Assembly (NCBI GenBank): GCA_015490675.1
Contig: WFXI01000250.1
Coordinates: forward strand, 1-5,321
Origin: Hydrogenothermaceae bacterium
Lineage (GTDB): Bacteria; Aquificota; Aquificia; Aquificales; Hydrogenothermaceae
Length of the DNA stretch: 5,321 nucleotides
Direction: 5' to 3'
The position numbers were made by a program, and so were the translations under genes. This document shows positions 1 to 5,321 of the stretch, in pieces. Position 1 is the stretch's first letter, and the number at the start of each line of letters is the position of its first letter. A model generated the notes under the pieces. That model was not told the DNA's origin and searched no databases. It saw nothing but the letters and a program-made list of their open reading frames with translations.

Positions 1-2
1 GT

Positions 3-404
3 GTTATAAAACAAATCTTAATAAAAAACAAAAAATTATTTTTAACTTTTACAGGTTTGTTTGGTGGTATTATGTCTGGTCTTATTGGAGCTTCTGGTCC
101 TATTCATGTTTTATATTTCAATCAGGTTTTAAAAGATAAGGAACATTTTAAGTTTGTTGTTTCATTTATTTTTTCTGTTTTAAATGTAGAAAGAATAATT
201 TTCTACCTATATTCTGAAAATTTAAGAGGTCTTTTTAATATGGATATTATCCTCTGGGGAATTCCTGCGACAGTTTTAGGTATGTATATTGGACATAAGC
301 TAAGCTTAAAACTTCCTACAAAAGTATTTAAAGAAATCGTTTCTATTGCAATAATATTAACAGGAATAGTTTTTATATTAAAAAGTTTAGGGGAAATTTT
401 ATGA
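3..404 (+). CDS. TauE/SafE-family membrane transporter, C-terminal half (5' end cut by window edge)
   Basis: Integral inner-membrane protein of the TauE/SafE (DUF81) family, whose members are proposed anion exporters for sulfite, sulfoacetate or related organosulfur compounds. The frame is open to the left edge, so the gene starts outside the window; a TTG at 57 lies inside the conserved motif and is not a credible start. The visible 133 residues match the second of the family's two repeats. A glycine-rich GLFGGIMSGLIGASGP segment (visible residues 18-33) is the family hallmark. Further hydrophobic helices lie at about 50-70, 82-100 and 111-128. Full family members are about 240-270 residues, so roughly half is missing. 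The stop overlaps the surE start (ATGA), which suggests co-transcription. The family assignment is fairly firm; the substrate is unknown. A sulfite or thiosulfate-related role would suit a sulfur-oxidising thermophile, but that is inference. Confidence 0.8.
   Translation, partial: VIKQILIKNKKLFLTFTGLFGGIMSGLIGASGPIHVLYFNQVLKDKEHFKFVVSFIFSVLNVERIIFYLYSENLRGLFNMDIILWGIPATVLGMYIGHKLSLKLPTKVFKEIVSIAIILTGIVFILKSLGEIL
389..394 (+). promoter_or_regulatory. Ribosome binding site of surE
   Basis: AGGGGA lies six bases upstream of the ATG at 401, inside the 3' end of the transporter gene. It supports the ATG at 401 as the surE start, together with the family-typical N-terminus that follows. Confidence 0.6.
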
Positions 405-1168
405 AAAAAAGGGTTTTACTTGTTAATGATGACGGGTATTTATCAGCAGGATTAAATGCAATAAGAAATTTTTTGATAGAAAAGGGATTTGAAGTTATTA
501 CAGTAGCTCCTGATAGAAATATGTCAGGAACTAGCCATTCTTTAACATTTACAAGACCTTTAAAAATAGAAAAATACAAAGAAAATTTTTACTATGTTGT
601 AGATGGAACTCCTGCAGATTGTGTTCACTTAGGATATTACATAATACTAAAAGAAGAAAAACCTGATTTGTTGATATCAGGAATAAACACAGGTCCAAAT
701 TTAGGTAGAGATGTATTTTATTCTGGAACAGTTGGAGCAGCTAGAGAAGGAACATTTTTTAAAATACCATCTATAGCTTTATCACCTTCTTCATCAAAAA
801 ATGTGGATTTTTATCAAATTTCTAAGATGGCTTTCAAAATTATTGAAAAAGTGTTAAAAAGTGGTTTACCAGAAGGGGTATTTTTAAATATTAGTTTTCC
901 AAACTTACCAGAGGAAAAAATAAAAGGATATAGATTAACAAGGATAGGTAGAGGAGCTTATAAAGAAGAAATAAAAGAATATATAGCTCCTTCTGGAGAA
1001 GTTTATTACTGGATAGGTGGTAAAGAAGATTTAAATTCCCAGTGTGAAAAAGATACAGATTATACGGCAGTTAAAGAAGGATATGTTTCTATAACACCAA
1101 TAGGTATAGATTTAACTGAATATAAAGCATTAGAAACTTTAAAATCTAGTAACTTTCTTGATTTTTAA
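401..1168 (+). CDS. surE: 5'/3'-nucleotidase SurE
   Basis: SurE is a cytoplasmic, divalent-metal-dependent phosphatase that dephosphorylates nucleoside 5'- and 3'-monophosphates; some homologues also cleave short polyphosphate. It is linked to stationary-phase survival and nucleotide recycling. All family signatures are visible in the 255 residues. The N-terminal LLVNDDG carries the metal-binding Asp10-Asp11. SGTSHSLT follows, with ligand Ser42. LISGINTGPNLG carries the metal ligand Asn96, then YSGTVGAAREG (107-117). The C-terminal TDYTAVKEGYVSITP (219-233) is also typical. Length is normal for the family (about 250-260). The ATG start puts the NDDG motif at the usual distance from the N-terminus. 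The start overlaps the upstream transporter stop by 4 bp, so translation is probably coupled. No defect is visible; a functional enzyme is expected. Confidence 0.97.
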   Translation: MKKRVLLVNDDGYLSAGLNAIRNFLIEKGFEVITVAPDRNMSGTSHSLTFTRPLKIEKYKENFYYVVDGTPADCVHLGYYIILKEEKPDLLISGINTGPNLGRDVFYSGTVGAAREGTFFKIPSIALSPSSSKNVDFYQISKMAFKIIEKVLKSGLPEGVFLNISFPNLPEEKIKGYRLTRIGRGAYKEEIKEYIAPSGEVYYWIGGKEDLNSQCEKDTDYTAVKEGYVSITPIGIDLTEYKALETLKSSNFLDF

Positions 1169-1202
1169 ATTAAAAAGGCTTAATTTGTAAAAAAAGATAA
1201 AT

Positions 1203-1208
1203 GGAGGG
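1203..1208 (+). promoter_or_regulatory. Strong Shine-Dalgarno of the DksA-like gene
   Basis: GGAGGG lies six bases before the ATG at 1215 and is the best ribosome binding site in the window. It sits in the only sizeable intergenic gap (1169-1214), so this gene can be translated independently of surE, unlike the downstream genes whose starts overlap the preceding stops. No convincing -35/-10 pair is visible in the gap. Confidence 0.75.
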
Positions 1209-1214
1209 TTTCTT

Positions 1215-1673
1215 ATGAATCAAGAAAAACTTGAACATTTTAAAAATCTACTTTTAAAAAAGAAGGAAGAAATTTTAAAAAGGGTTTTTGAACAGGAAAA
1301 TATAATCAAACAATTAAAAGAAGAAGGTTATGAAATACCTGAAGAATTAGATGATTATGCGAGAATTGACTACAATGAGATAATTTTAAGTGAACTAGAA
1401 GATGTAGAAATAAAGATTTTAAGAGAAATAGACAAAGCATTAGAAAGAATTGCAAATGGAACATATGGGTATTGTGAAGTTTGTGGAAATCCTATAGAAG
1501 AAAAAAGACTAGAGGCTATTCCTTGGACTACTTTATGTATCAAGCACGCACAGGAAGCGGAAAAATATCAATTAACACCAGATTCTTACTATAGAGATTA
1601 TCTAGAAGAAAGTTTACTTCCTGAGTATGAGCCACTGGAAGAAGAAGTAAAAGAAGAAGGTTTAGACAAATAA
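1215..1673 (+). CDS. DksA/TraR-family zinc-finger transcription regulator
   Basis: The DksA/TraR family binds the secondary channel of RNA polymerase and modulates initiation, in some bacteria together with (p)ppGpp. The 152 residues equal the length of E. coli DksA. An N-terminal Lys/Glu-rich coiled-coil arm (about 1-36) is followed by a tip segment PEELDDYARID (42-52), then a second helix (about 53-80). A zinc finger follows: Cys87-X2-Cys90-X17-Cys108-X2-His111, after the family-typical NGTYGYCEVCGNPI. In E. coli DksA the tip carries DxxDxA; the best match here is Glu44-x-x-Asp47-x-Ala49, my by-eye alignment. The fourth zinc ligand is His rather than Cys. The C-terminus (about 130-152) is an acidic tail. 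The stop overlaps the next gene's ATG by one base (TAATG). Family membership is clear; whether it is the functional DksA or a paralogue cannot be decided from the sequence, so no symbol is given. Confidence 0.92.
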   Translation: MNQEKLEHFKNLLLKKKEEILKRVFEQENIIKQLKEEGYEIPEELDDYARIDYNEIILSELEDVEIKILREIDKALERIANGTYGYCEVCGNPIEEKRLEAIPWTTLCIKHAQEAEKYQLTPDSYYRDYLEESLLPEYEPLEEEVKEEGLDK

Positions 1674-2836
1674 TGTTACAAAAGCTTTATCTTAAAGCTG
1701 AAAATTTAAAAAGCAGACTAGATAAAATTATTCCCTCAATACAAGATAATATTTCTAAAGAAGAAGTTGAAAAATATTGGGTTAACTATGAATCTGTAGA
1801 AAAGCCAATTTTTGCAATAAGTGAAGATGGTTCTATAAACAAAAGGTTTTATCTTGGGTTTTACCTTTTTTCTGTTGCTGGATATGCATATGGACAGGAT
1901 ATAGATAAAACTGAATATGAAGAACAAGTGGCAGAAGTTGATATTTCTGTAATAAAAGCTTCAGAAAGGGTAGACAGTTATTTTAGATTACTTATGTTTC
2001 TGTGTGAATTAAAGGCACTTTTAAATCTTGCAAGAAAGGTGAAACCTGAGCTTTTAATTTTAGATGGAACCCTTTCTTCAAAATTCATTATTTCTGCTCC
2101 AAAAACAAATTGGTTTACAAAAAAAGAGTTTTCAGGAAAATTAGCAGAATTATCTGGAGAGCTAATCAAAGATATAAAACCTATTTTATACGATTATGAT
2201 ATAGCTTCTTTTTCTGATGAAGTTGTGGAAAAGGCCATTAAGCTAATACCTGAAAGACTAGAAACAAAACCACAAAGGGACATTTTAGAGGCTATTTTAT
2301 CTAAGCTTGCATATTTCGAATATTTTTTATTACTCTATGAGCTTTTTTATGAACTAGATTGGAATCCTTACATAGTAGGAATAGGAAAAACGTCTACAGA
2401 CACACAAATATTTAACGCTTCTGTTCCAGATATGAGAATTTTTTATAAATACACAGATACAAATGGTTATAGTACACCTAAGTATGTATCTATGGAAAAC
2501 AAGGCAAAAACACAAGAATGGGAGTTTTCAGAAATATTTGAAAAAGTAGAAAAAGATAAAGCAACTGCATTAAAAGAGGTATCTATTCAATATTTTTACA
2601 GTAGATACAAAAACACAAGAAATGTATTCCTAATTGAAGTGTATGAAAATCCAGAAAAAGAAACCATTAAGCCAGAGGAAATAATAGATTATTTAACATA
2701 CCTTTCACCGTCTGGCTATCCATTTTTCCTAGTTAAAGCTGACAAAGATGTTAGAATTACAAGAGATGATATGGAACTAATAGAAGATATTATTGGGCTA
2801 AAACACGAGTTAACAGGTAGAGAAGAGCTTATATGA
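1673..2836 (+). CDS. nurA: NurA-domain nuclease
   Basis: NurA is a Mn-dependent ssDNA endonuclease and 5'-3' exonuclease with an RNase H-like/Argonaute-PIWI-like core. In archaea it works with the HerA translocase in DNA double-strand-end resection. In the 387 residues, the first motif is FAISEDGS with Asp52. Then come CELKALLNLA (Glu112) and LLILDGTLSS (Asp131). YIVGIGKTSTDTQIFN (233-248) is the conserved Gly-Lys-Thr/Ser region, and GYPFFLVKAD (348-357) is the C-terminal motif. Asp52, Glu112, Asp131 and Tyr349 match the catalytic set recalled for Sulfolobus NurA (D58, E114, D131, Y291). The conserved final His, eight residues after the Tyr, is Asp357 here. The start overlaps the preceding stop (TAATG), with a weak AGAAGG 12 bases upstream, and the stop overlaps the next start (ATGA). 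No HerA gene is in the window. Domain call is strong; exact activity is inferred. Confidence 0.87.
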   Translation: MLQKLYLKAENLKSRLDKIIPSIQDNISKEEVEKYWVNYESVEKPIFAISEDGSINKRFYLGFYLFSVAGYAYGQDIDKTEYEEQVAEVDISVIKASERVDSYFRLLMFLCELKALLNLARKVKPELLILDGTLSSKFIISAPKTNWFTKKEFSGKLAELSGELIKDIKPILYDYDIASFSDEVVEKAIKLIPERLETKPQRDILEAILSKLAYFEYFLLLYELFYELDWNPYIVGIGKTSTDTQIFNASVPDMRIFYKYTDTNGYSTPKYVSMENKAKTQEWEFSEIFEKVEKDKATALKEVSIQYFYSRYKNTRNVFLIEVYENPEKETIKPEEIIDYLTYLSPSGYPFFLVKADKDVRITRDDMELIEDIIGLKHELTGREELI

Positions 2837-3141
2837 TTAATGAAGATTTATTTTCATTTCAAAAGATAGGTGTTTTAGTAGTTGTTGCTTTTGCTATAGG
2901 GTTTTCTATGTTTTTCTTTAAACCATCAAATTTGTATTCTAAAAATGATGTAAAGCTAGATGTAAATAAAGCTACATTTAAAGAGCTTGTAGCTGTGCCA
3001 TACATAGGTAAAAAAACTGCTTTAAAAATTCTTAAATTAAGGAAAAAATTAGGCTATATTAAAGATATATCACAGCTAAAAAAAGTGAGAAATTTTAATA
3101 AATTTAAATACTATTTGAAGGTGGAAAATAATGCTTCTTGA
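2833..3141 (+). CDS. Small membrane-anchored helix-hairpin-helix protein, ComEA-like
   Basis: A 102-residue protein with one N-terminal hydrophobic segment (about 11-29), a short polar linker and a C-terminal ComEA-type helix-hairpin-helix domain (about 41-96). ComEA proteins are membrane-tethered DNA receptors that bind incoming double-stranded DNA in natural transformation. The first hairpin is good: LDVNKATFKELVAVPYIGKK, with the Asn-x-Ala and Pro-x-Ile-Gly hairpin turn, followed by ALKILKLRKKLGYIKDISQLKKV. The second hairpin is degenerate: where ComEA has Val-x-Gly-Ile-Gly, this has VRNFNKFK. The topology (short N-terminus, one membrane helix, soluble domain outside) suits ComEA but is a prediction. 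No clear Shine-Dalgarno precedes the ATG, which overlaps the NurA stop, so translational coupling is likely. It could instead be a generic HhH DNA-binding protein with no role in transformation; no comEC or pilus gene is nearby. Confidence 0.8.
   Translation: MINEDLFSFQKIGVLVVVAFAIGFSMFFFKPSNLYSKNDVKLDVNKATFKELVAVPYIGKKTALKILKLRKKLGYIKDISQLKKVRNFNKFKYYLKVENNAS
3117..3124 (+). promoter_or_regulatory. Ribosome binding site of the creatininase-family gene
   Basis: GAAGGTGG, with its core AGGTGG six bases before the ATG at 3131, lies within the end of the ComEA-like gene. It supports 3131 as the start despite the 11-bp overlap with the upstream stop. Confidence 0.6.
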
Positions 3142-3868
3142 AAATTTATCTTATGTAGAAGTAGAAAGTTATTTAGCAGAAAAAGATACAATACTTATTC
3201 CTATTGGCTCTGTAGAACAACATAGCCCTTATGGATTAATTGGGACAGATTTTATAACAGCTGAAAGCATTGCAAGAGAAGTTGGCAAGAGATTAGATTT
3301 ACTTGTTGCACCAACATTGCCTTATGGTATGTCACAGCACCATATGGGATTTAGTGGAACTGTTACTTTATCCCCTGAAACTTTTACAAAAGTAATTAAA
3401 GACATAACAACTTCTTTACTTGACCACGGCTTTAAAAGGATTATTTACATAAATGGACACGGAGGAAATATAAATCCTGCTAAAAATGCTTTTGACCAGC
3501 TAAAATATGAAGGAAAAAAAGGAATATTTACTATAATTTCTTGGTTTTTGCTTGGAGATGTTCTAAATCTTGCAAAAGAGTTATTTGAAGACAAAGAAGG
3601 ACATCACGCTACACCTTCGGAGGTTTCAATAACTAAATATTTAAGACCTGATGCTTTTAAGAATAAACCAAAAAATGAAAAGGAAGTTGAAGATAAAGAG
3701 TTTTACTGGCCATTATCAAAAGAAGAGTTTAAAAAAGTTTTTCCAGATGGGAGAATGGGCTCAGCCCCGTGGCTTGCAACTGAAAAATACGGGAAACTGA
3801 TATTGGAAGAAGCCACGAGGGCTACAATAGCAGAAGTTAGAAAAGTGTTAAAAATGCCTTTAGTTTGA
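3131..3868 (+). CDS. Creatininase-family metal-dependent amidohydrolase
   Basis: The creatininase family (creatininase, ArfB formamide hydrolase, MftE peptidase) comprises cytoplasmic enzymes with a two-metal centre that hydrolyse C-N amide bonds. The 245 residues show the family motifs in order. IPIGSVEQHSPYGLIGTD carries ligands Glu29, His31 and Asp40. YGMSQHHMGFSGTVTL (65-80) is next, then INGHGGN (107-113) with His110, and GHHATPSEVS (157-166), which corresponds to the HAGxxETS motif and contains Glu164. All predicted metal ligands are present, so it should be active. The HATPSEVS form differs from HAGxxETS, suggesting a distinct subgroup. Substrate is unknown: neither creatine genes nor mycofactocin genes are visible. 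It overlaps the ComEA-like gene by 11 bp and is the last gene of the + strand unit. Its stop codon lies inside the end of the convergent peptidase gene. Confidence 0.92.
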   Translation: MLLENLSYVEVESYLAEKDTILIPIGSVEQHSPYGLIGTDFITAESIAREVGKRLDLLVAPTLPYGMSQHHMGFSGTVTLSPETFTKVIKDITTSLLDHGFKRIIYINGHGGNINPAKNAFDQLKYEGKKGIFTIISWFLLGDVLNLAKELFEDKEGHHATPSEVSITKYLRPDAFKNKPKNEKEVEDKEFYWPLSKEEFKKVFPDGRMGSAPWLATEKYGKLILEEATRATIAEVRKVLKMPLV

Positions 3869-5321
3869 AGTAATTCCACTTAATCTAAGTAAGGCATCTA
3901 TATCTGGTTTTCTACCTGCAAAATTCTCAAAAAGCTCAGAAGCAGGCCTACTTCCACCTTTTGTTAAAATTTCTTCATAAAAGCTTTCTGCAACTTCATC
4001 ATTATATATTCCGTTATCAACAAACATAAAGTATGCATCTGCAGATAATACCTCTGCCCATTTATAGCTATAATATCCAGCAGCATAACCACCAGCAAAA
4101 ATATGACCAAATGACCACTGAAATTTGTTATATTCAGGAGGTTTAATAACTGCAACTTCTTCTCTAACTTGGTTTAATATTTCTTGAACCTGTTTTGCAT
4201 TGTATTTGTCCATATGGATTAACATATCAAACAATGCAAACTCTAACTGTCTAACCATTGCAAGTGCAGACTGGAAATTTTTAGCATTATTTAGATTTTG
4301 TATCATTTCGTCAGGAATTGGTTCACCTGTTTTGTAATGTTTTGCAAAAGTTTTTAAAACAGATGGCTCATAGGCAAATTTTTCTAAAAACTGAGATGGA
4401 AATTCTACAGCATCCCATTCTACACCTGAAATTCCACTAACAAATGGCTCTTTAACTTCACTAACTAAGTGATGTAAAGCATGTCCCATTTCGTGGAATA
4501 ATGTTTCAACATCGTAAGGTCTTAAAAGTGATGGGGTATTTTCTGTTGCTGGTGCAAAGTTTGCAACAATAAAAGCAACTGCAGGATAAATTTCTCCTTT
4601 TGAGGTTTCGTGATGGACTACCCATTCATCCATCCAGGCACCATCCCTTTTGCCTTTTCTAGCTTCTAAATCCATATATAATCTACCAATTAACTTACCT
4701 TTTCTGTATATGTGATATACATTAACAGATGGGTGCCATACAGGAACATTTACTTTTTCAAATTCTAATTTAAATAATTTGTTTAGAAAATTAAACAGTC
4801 CTTCGATTGTTGCTTCCTTTTCAAAATATGGTTTATAAAGTTCATCACTTACATTGAATTTTTCTTTTTTTAATTTTTCAGAGTAATATGCAAAATCATA
4901 TGCTTTAACATCATCAGTTAGTCCAAGTTTTTTTGCAAACTGGTTAAGCTCTTCATACTCTCTTTCTGCCTGAGGTTTACTTTTTCTGGCTAATTCTCTT
5001 AAAAAGTTAATAACTTCTTCTGGAGATTGTGCCATTTTTTTCTTTAGAGAAAGCTCTGCATAGTTCTTAAATCCAAGCATTCTAGCTTTTTCATATCTTA
5101 AAGCAAGAATTTCCTCTAAGACTTTGTCATTTTCAGGAGCTCTAGTTGTATAAGCTTTATAAAGCTCTTCTCTTTTTTGTCTGTTAGAACCATATGTCAT
5201 ATATGCAATGTATGATGGCTGTTGCAAAGTAAATCTATAAACTGTTTTTCCATCTTTTTCTACTTTCGCACTTTCTAGGTCTGATTGAGGTAGTTCTTTT
5301 ACATCTTCAAAATCTTCAATA
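3860..5321 (-). CDS. prlC: M3-family oligopeptidase A (PrlC/OpdA-like), C-terminal part (5' end cut by window edge)
   Basis: Cytoplasmic zinc metallopeptidase of the thimet oligopeptidase family (M3A). In E. coli, oligopeptidase A degrades short peptides, including cleaved signal peptides. The frame stays open to the right edge; a TTG at 5227 lies inside conserved sequence (LQQPSYIAYMTYGSN), so it is not the start, and 31 more codons upstream (5228-5320) match the family (for example KELPQSDLESAK). The visible 486 residues correspond to roughly the last 490 of about 680. The zinc site HEMGH is encoded at 4481-4495, with the third ligand Glu 30 residues after the first His in DAVEFPSQF. The substrate-binding HIFAGGYAAGYYSY motif is intact near the C-terminus. 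SGISG and RGGAWMD-like (KRDGAWMDEW) segments are also typical. The gene ends with TAA inside the end of the convergent creatininase gene. The assignment is firm; the symbol is by similarity to E. coli PrlC. Confidence 0.95.
   Translation of the reverse strand, partial: IEDFEDVKELPQSDLESAKVEKDGKTVYRFTLQQPSYIAYMTYGSNRQKREELYKAYTTRAPENDKVLEEILALRYEKARMLGFKNYAELSLKKKMAQSPEEVINFLRELARKSKPQAEREYEELNQFAKKLGLTDDVKAYDFAYYSEKLKKEKFNVSDELYKPYFEKEATIEGLFNFLNKLFKLEFEKVNVPVWHPSVNVYHIYRKGKLIGRLYMDLEARKGKRDGAWMDEWVVHHETSKGEIYPAVAFIVANFAPATENTPSLLRPYDVETLFHEMGHALHHLVSEVKEPFVSGISGVEWDAVEFPSQFLEKFAYEPSVLKTFAKHYKTGEPIPDEMIQNLNNAKNFQSALAMVRQLEFALFDMLIHMDKYNAKQVQEILNQVREEVAVIKPPEYNKFQWSFGHIFAGGYAAGYYSYKWAEVLSADAYFMFVDNGIYNDEVAESFYEEILTKGGSRPASELFENFAGRKPDIDALLRLSGITSN

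Noticed and set aside
57..59. TTG as the start of the transporter gene
   Set aside because: The frame stays open to base 3, and the TTG falls inside the conserved glycine-rich motif of the second TauE/SafE repeat, so the true start is upstream of the window.
1167..1186. Inverted repeat AAATTAA / TTAATTT with a 6-base loop just after the surE stop, considered as a terminator
   Set aside because: The 7-bp stem is entirely A-T, too weak at a thermophile's growth temperature, and no T-run follows on the + strand. Such repeats arise by chance in this AT-rich sequence.
1158..1186. Possible promoter for the DksA-like gene: TTGATT, 17-base spacer, TAATTT
   Set aside because: Only about 4 of 6 and 3 of 6 consensus matches, in a background so AT-rich that similar pairs occur everywhere. 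A promoter in this gap is possible but not supported.
1638..1660. GAA/AAG-rich short repeat at the end of the DksA-like gene
   Set aside because: It encodes the acidic Glu-rich tail and is low-complexity coding sequence, not a regulatory or structural repeat. It may supply the weak AGAAGG for the next gene.
3964..4155. Open reading frame in an alternative - strand frame within the peptidase gene
   Set aside because: It lies wholly inside a well-conserved peptidase coding region, lacks family features of its own and is explained as a shadow frame. The antisense frames at 373-579, 1736-1927 and 1978-2169 were rejected for the same reason.
5225..5227. TTG (complement) as the start of the peptidase gene
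   Set aside because: The frame continues to the right edge with 31 more codons resembling oligopeptidase A, and the family protein has about 190 further residues.

Overview
This AT-rich, gene-dense window comes from a bacterial chromosome. It carries six closely packed protein genes and almost no non-coding DNA. The gene set points to a thermophilic bacterium, most likely Aquificota (Sulfurihydrogenibium/Hydrogenothermaceae-like). The clues are SurE, a DksA/TraR zinc-finger protein, a NurA-type nuclease (mostly archaeal, but also in deep-branching thermophilic bacteria), a tiny membrane-anchored ComEA-like protein, very low GC and Lys/Glu/Ile-rich proteins. The taxonomic call is inference from gene content and composition, not from a marker gene.

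Layout. From the left edge to 3868 all genes lie on the + strand and form what looks like one transcription unit. It begins with the C-terminal half of a TauE/SafE-family membrane transporter, cut by the window edge. Next come surE (ATGA overlap), a DksA/TraR-like regulator after the only real gap (46 bp), a NurA-domain nuclease (TAATG overlap), a short membrane-anchored helix-hairpin-helix protein (ATGA overlap) and a creatininase-family metallohydrolase (11-bp overlap). From the right edge back to 3860, on the - strand, is the C-terminal 486 residues of an M3-family oligopeptidase A (PrlC/OpdA-like). Its stop codon lies inside the end of the creatininase gene, so the two units converge with a 9-bp overlap.

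How the genes may work together. SurE (nucleotide phosphatase), the DksA-like protein (RNA polymerase secondary-channel regulator), NurA (DNA-end nuclease) and the ComEA-like protein (DNA-binding HhH fold) fit a loose theme of nucleic-acid metabolism and stress. The overlapping starts imply coupled translation, but the functional link is inference. The creatininase-family enzyme and the peptidase have no evident connection to it.

No RNA gene, CRISPR array, insertion sequence or clear terminator was seen, and there is no stretch of 300 bases without a gene. The points most worth a second look are a His-to-Asp change at a predicted NurA active-site position, a Cys3His zinc finger in the DksA-like protein, and the NurA/ComEA-like gene pairing without HerA in view. 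I did not find convincing evidence of a wholly new system.
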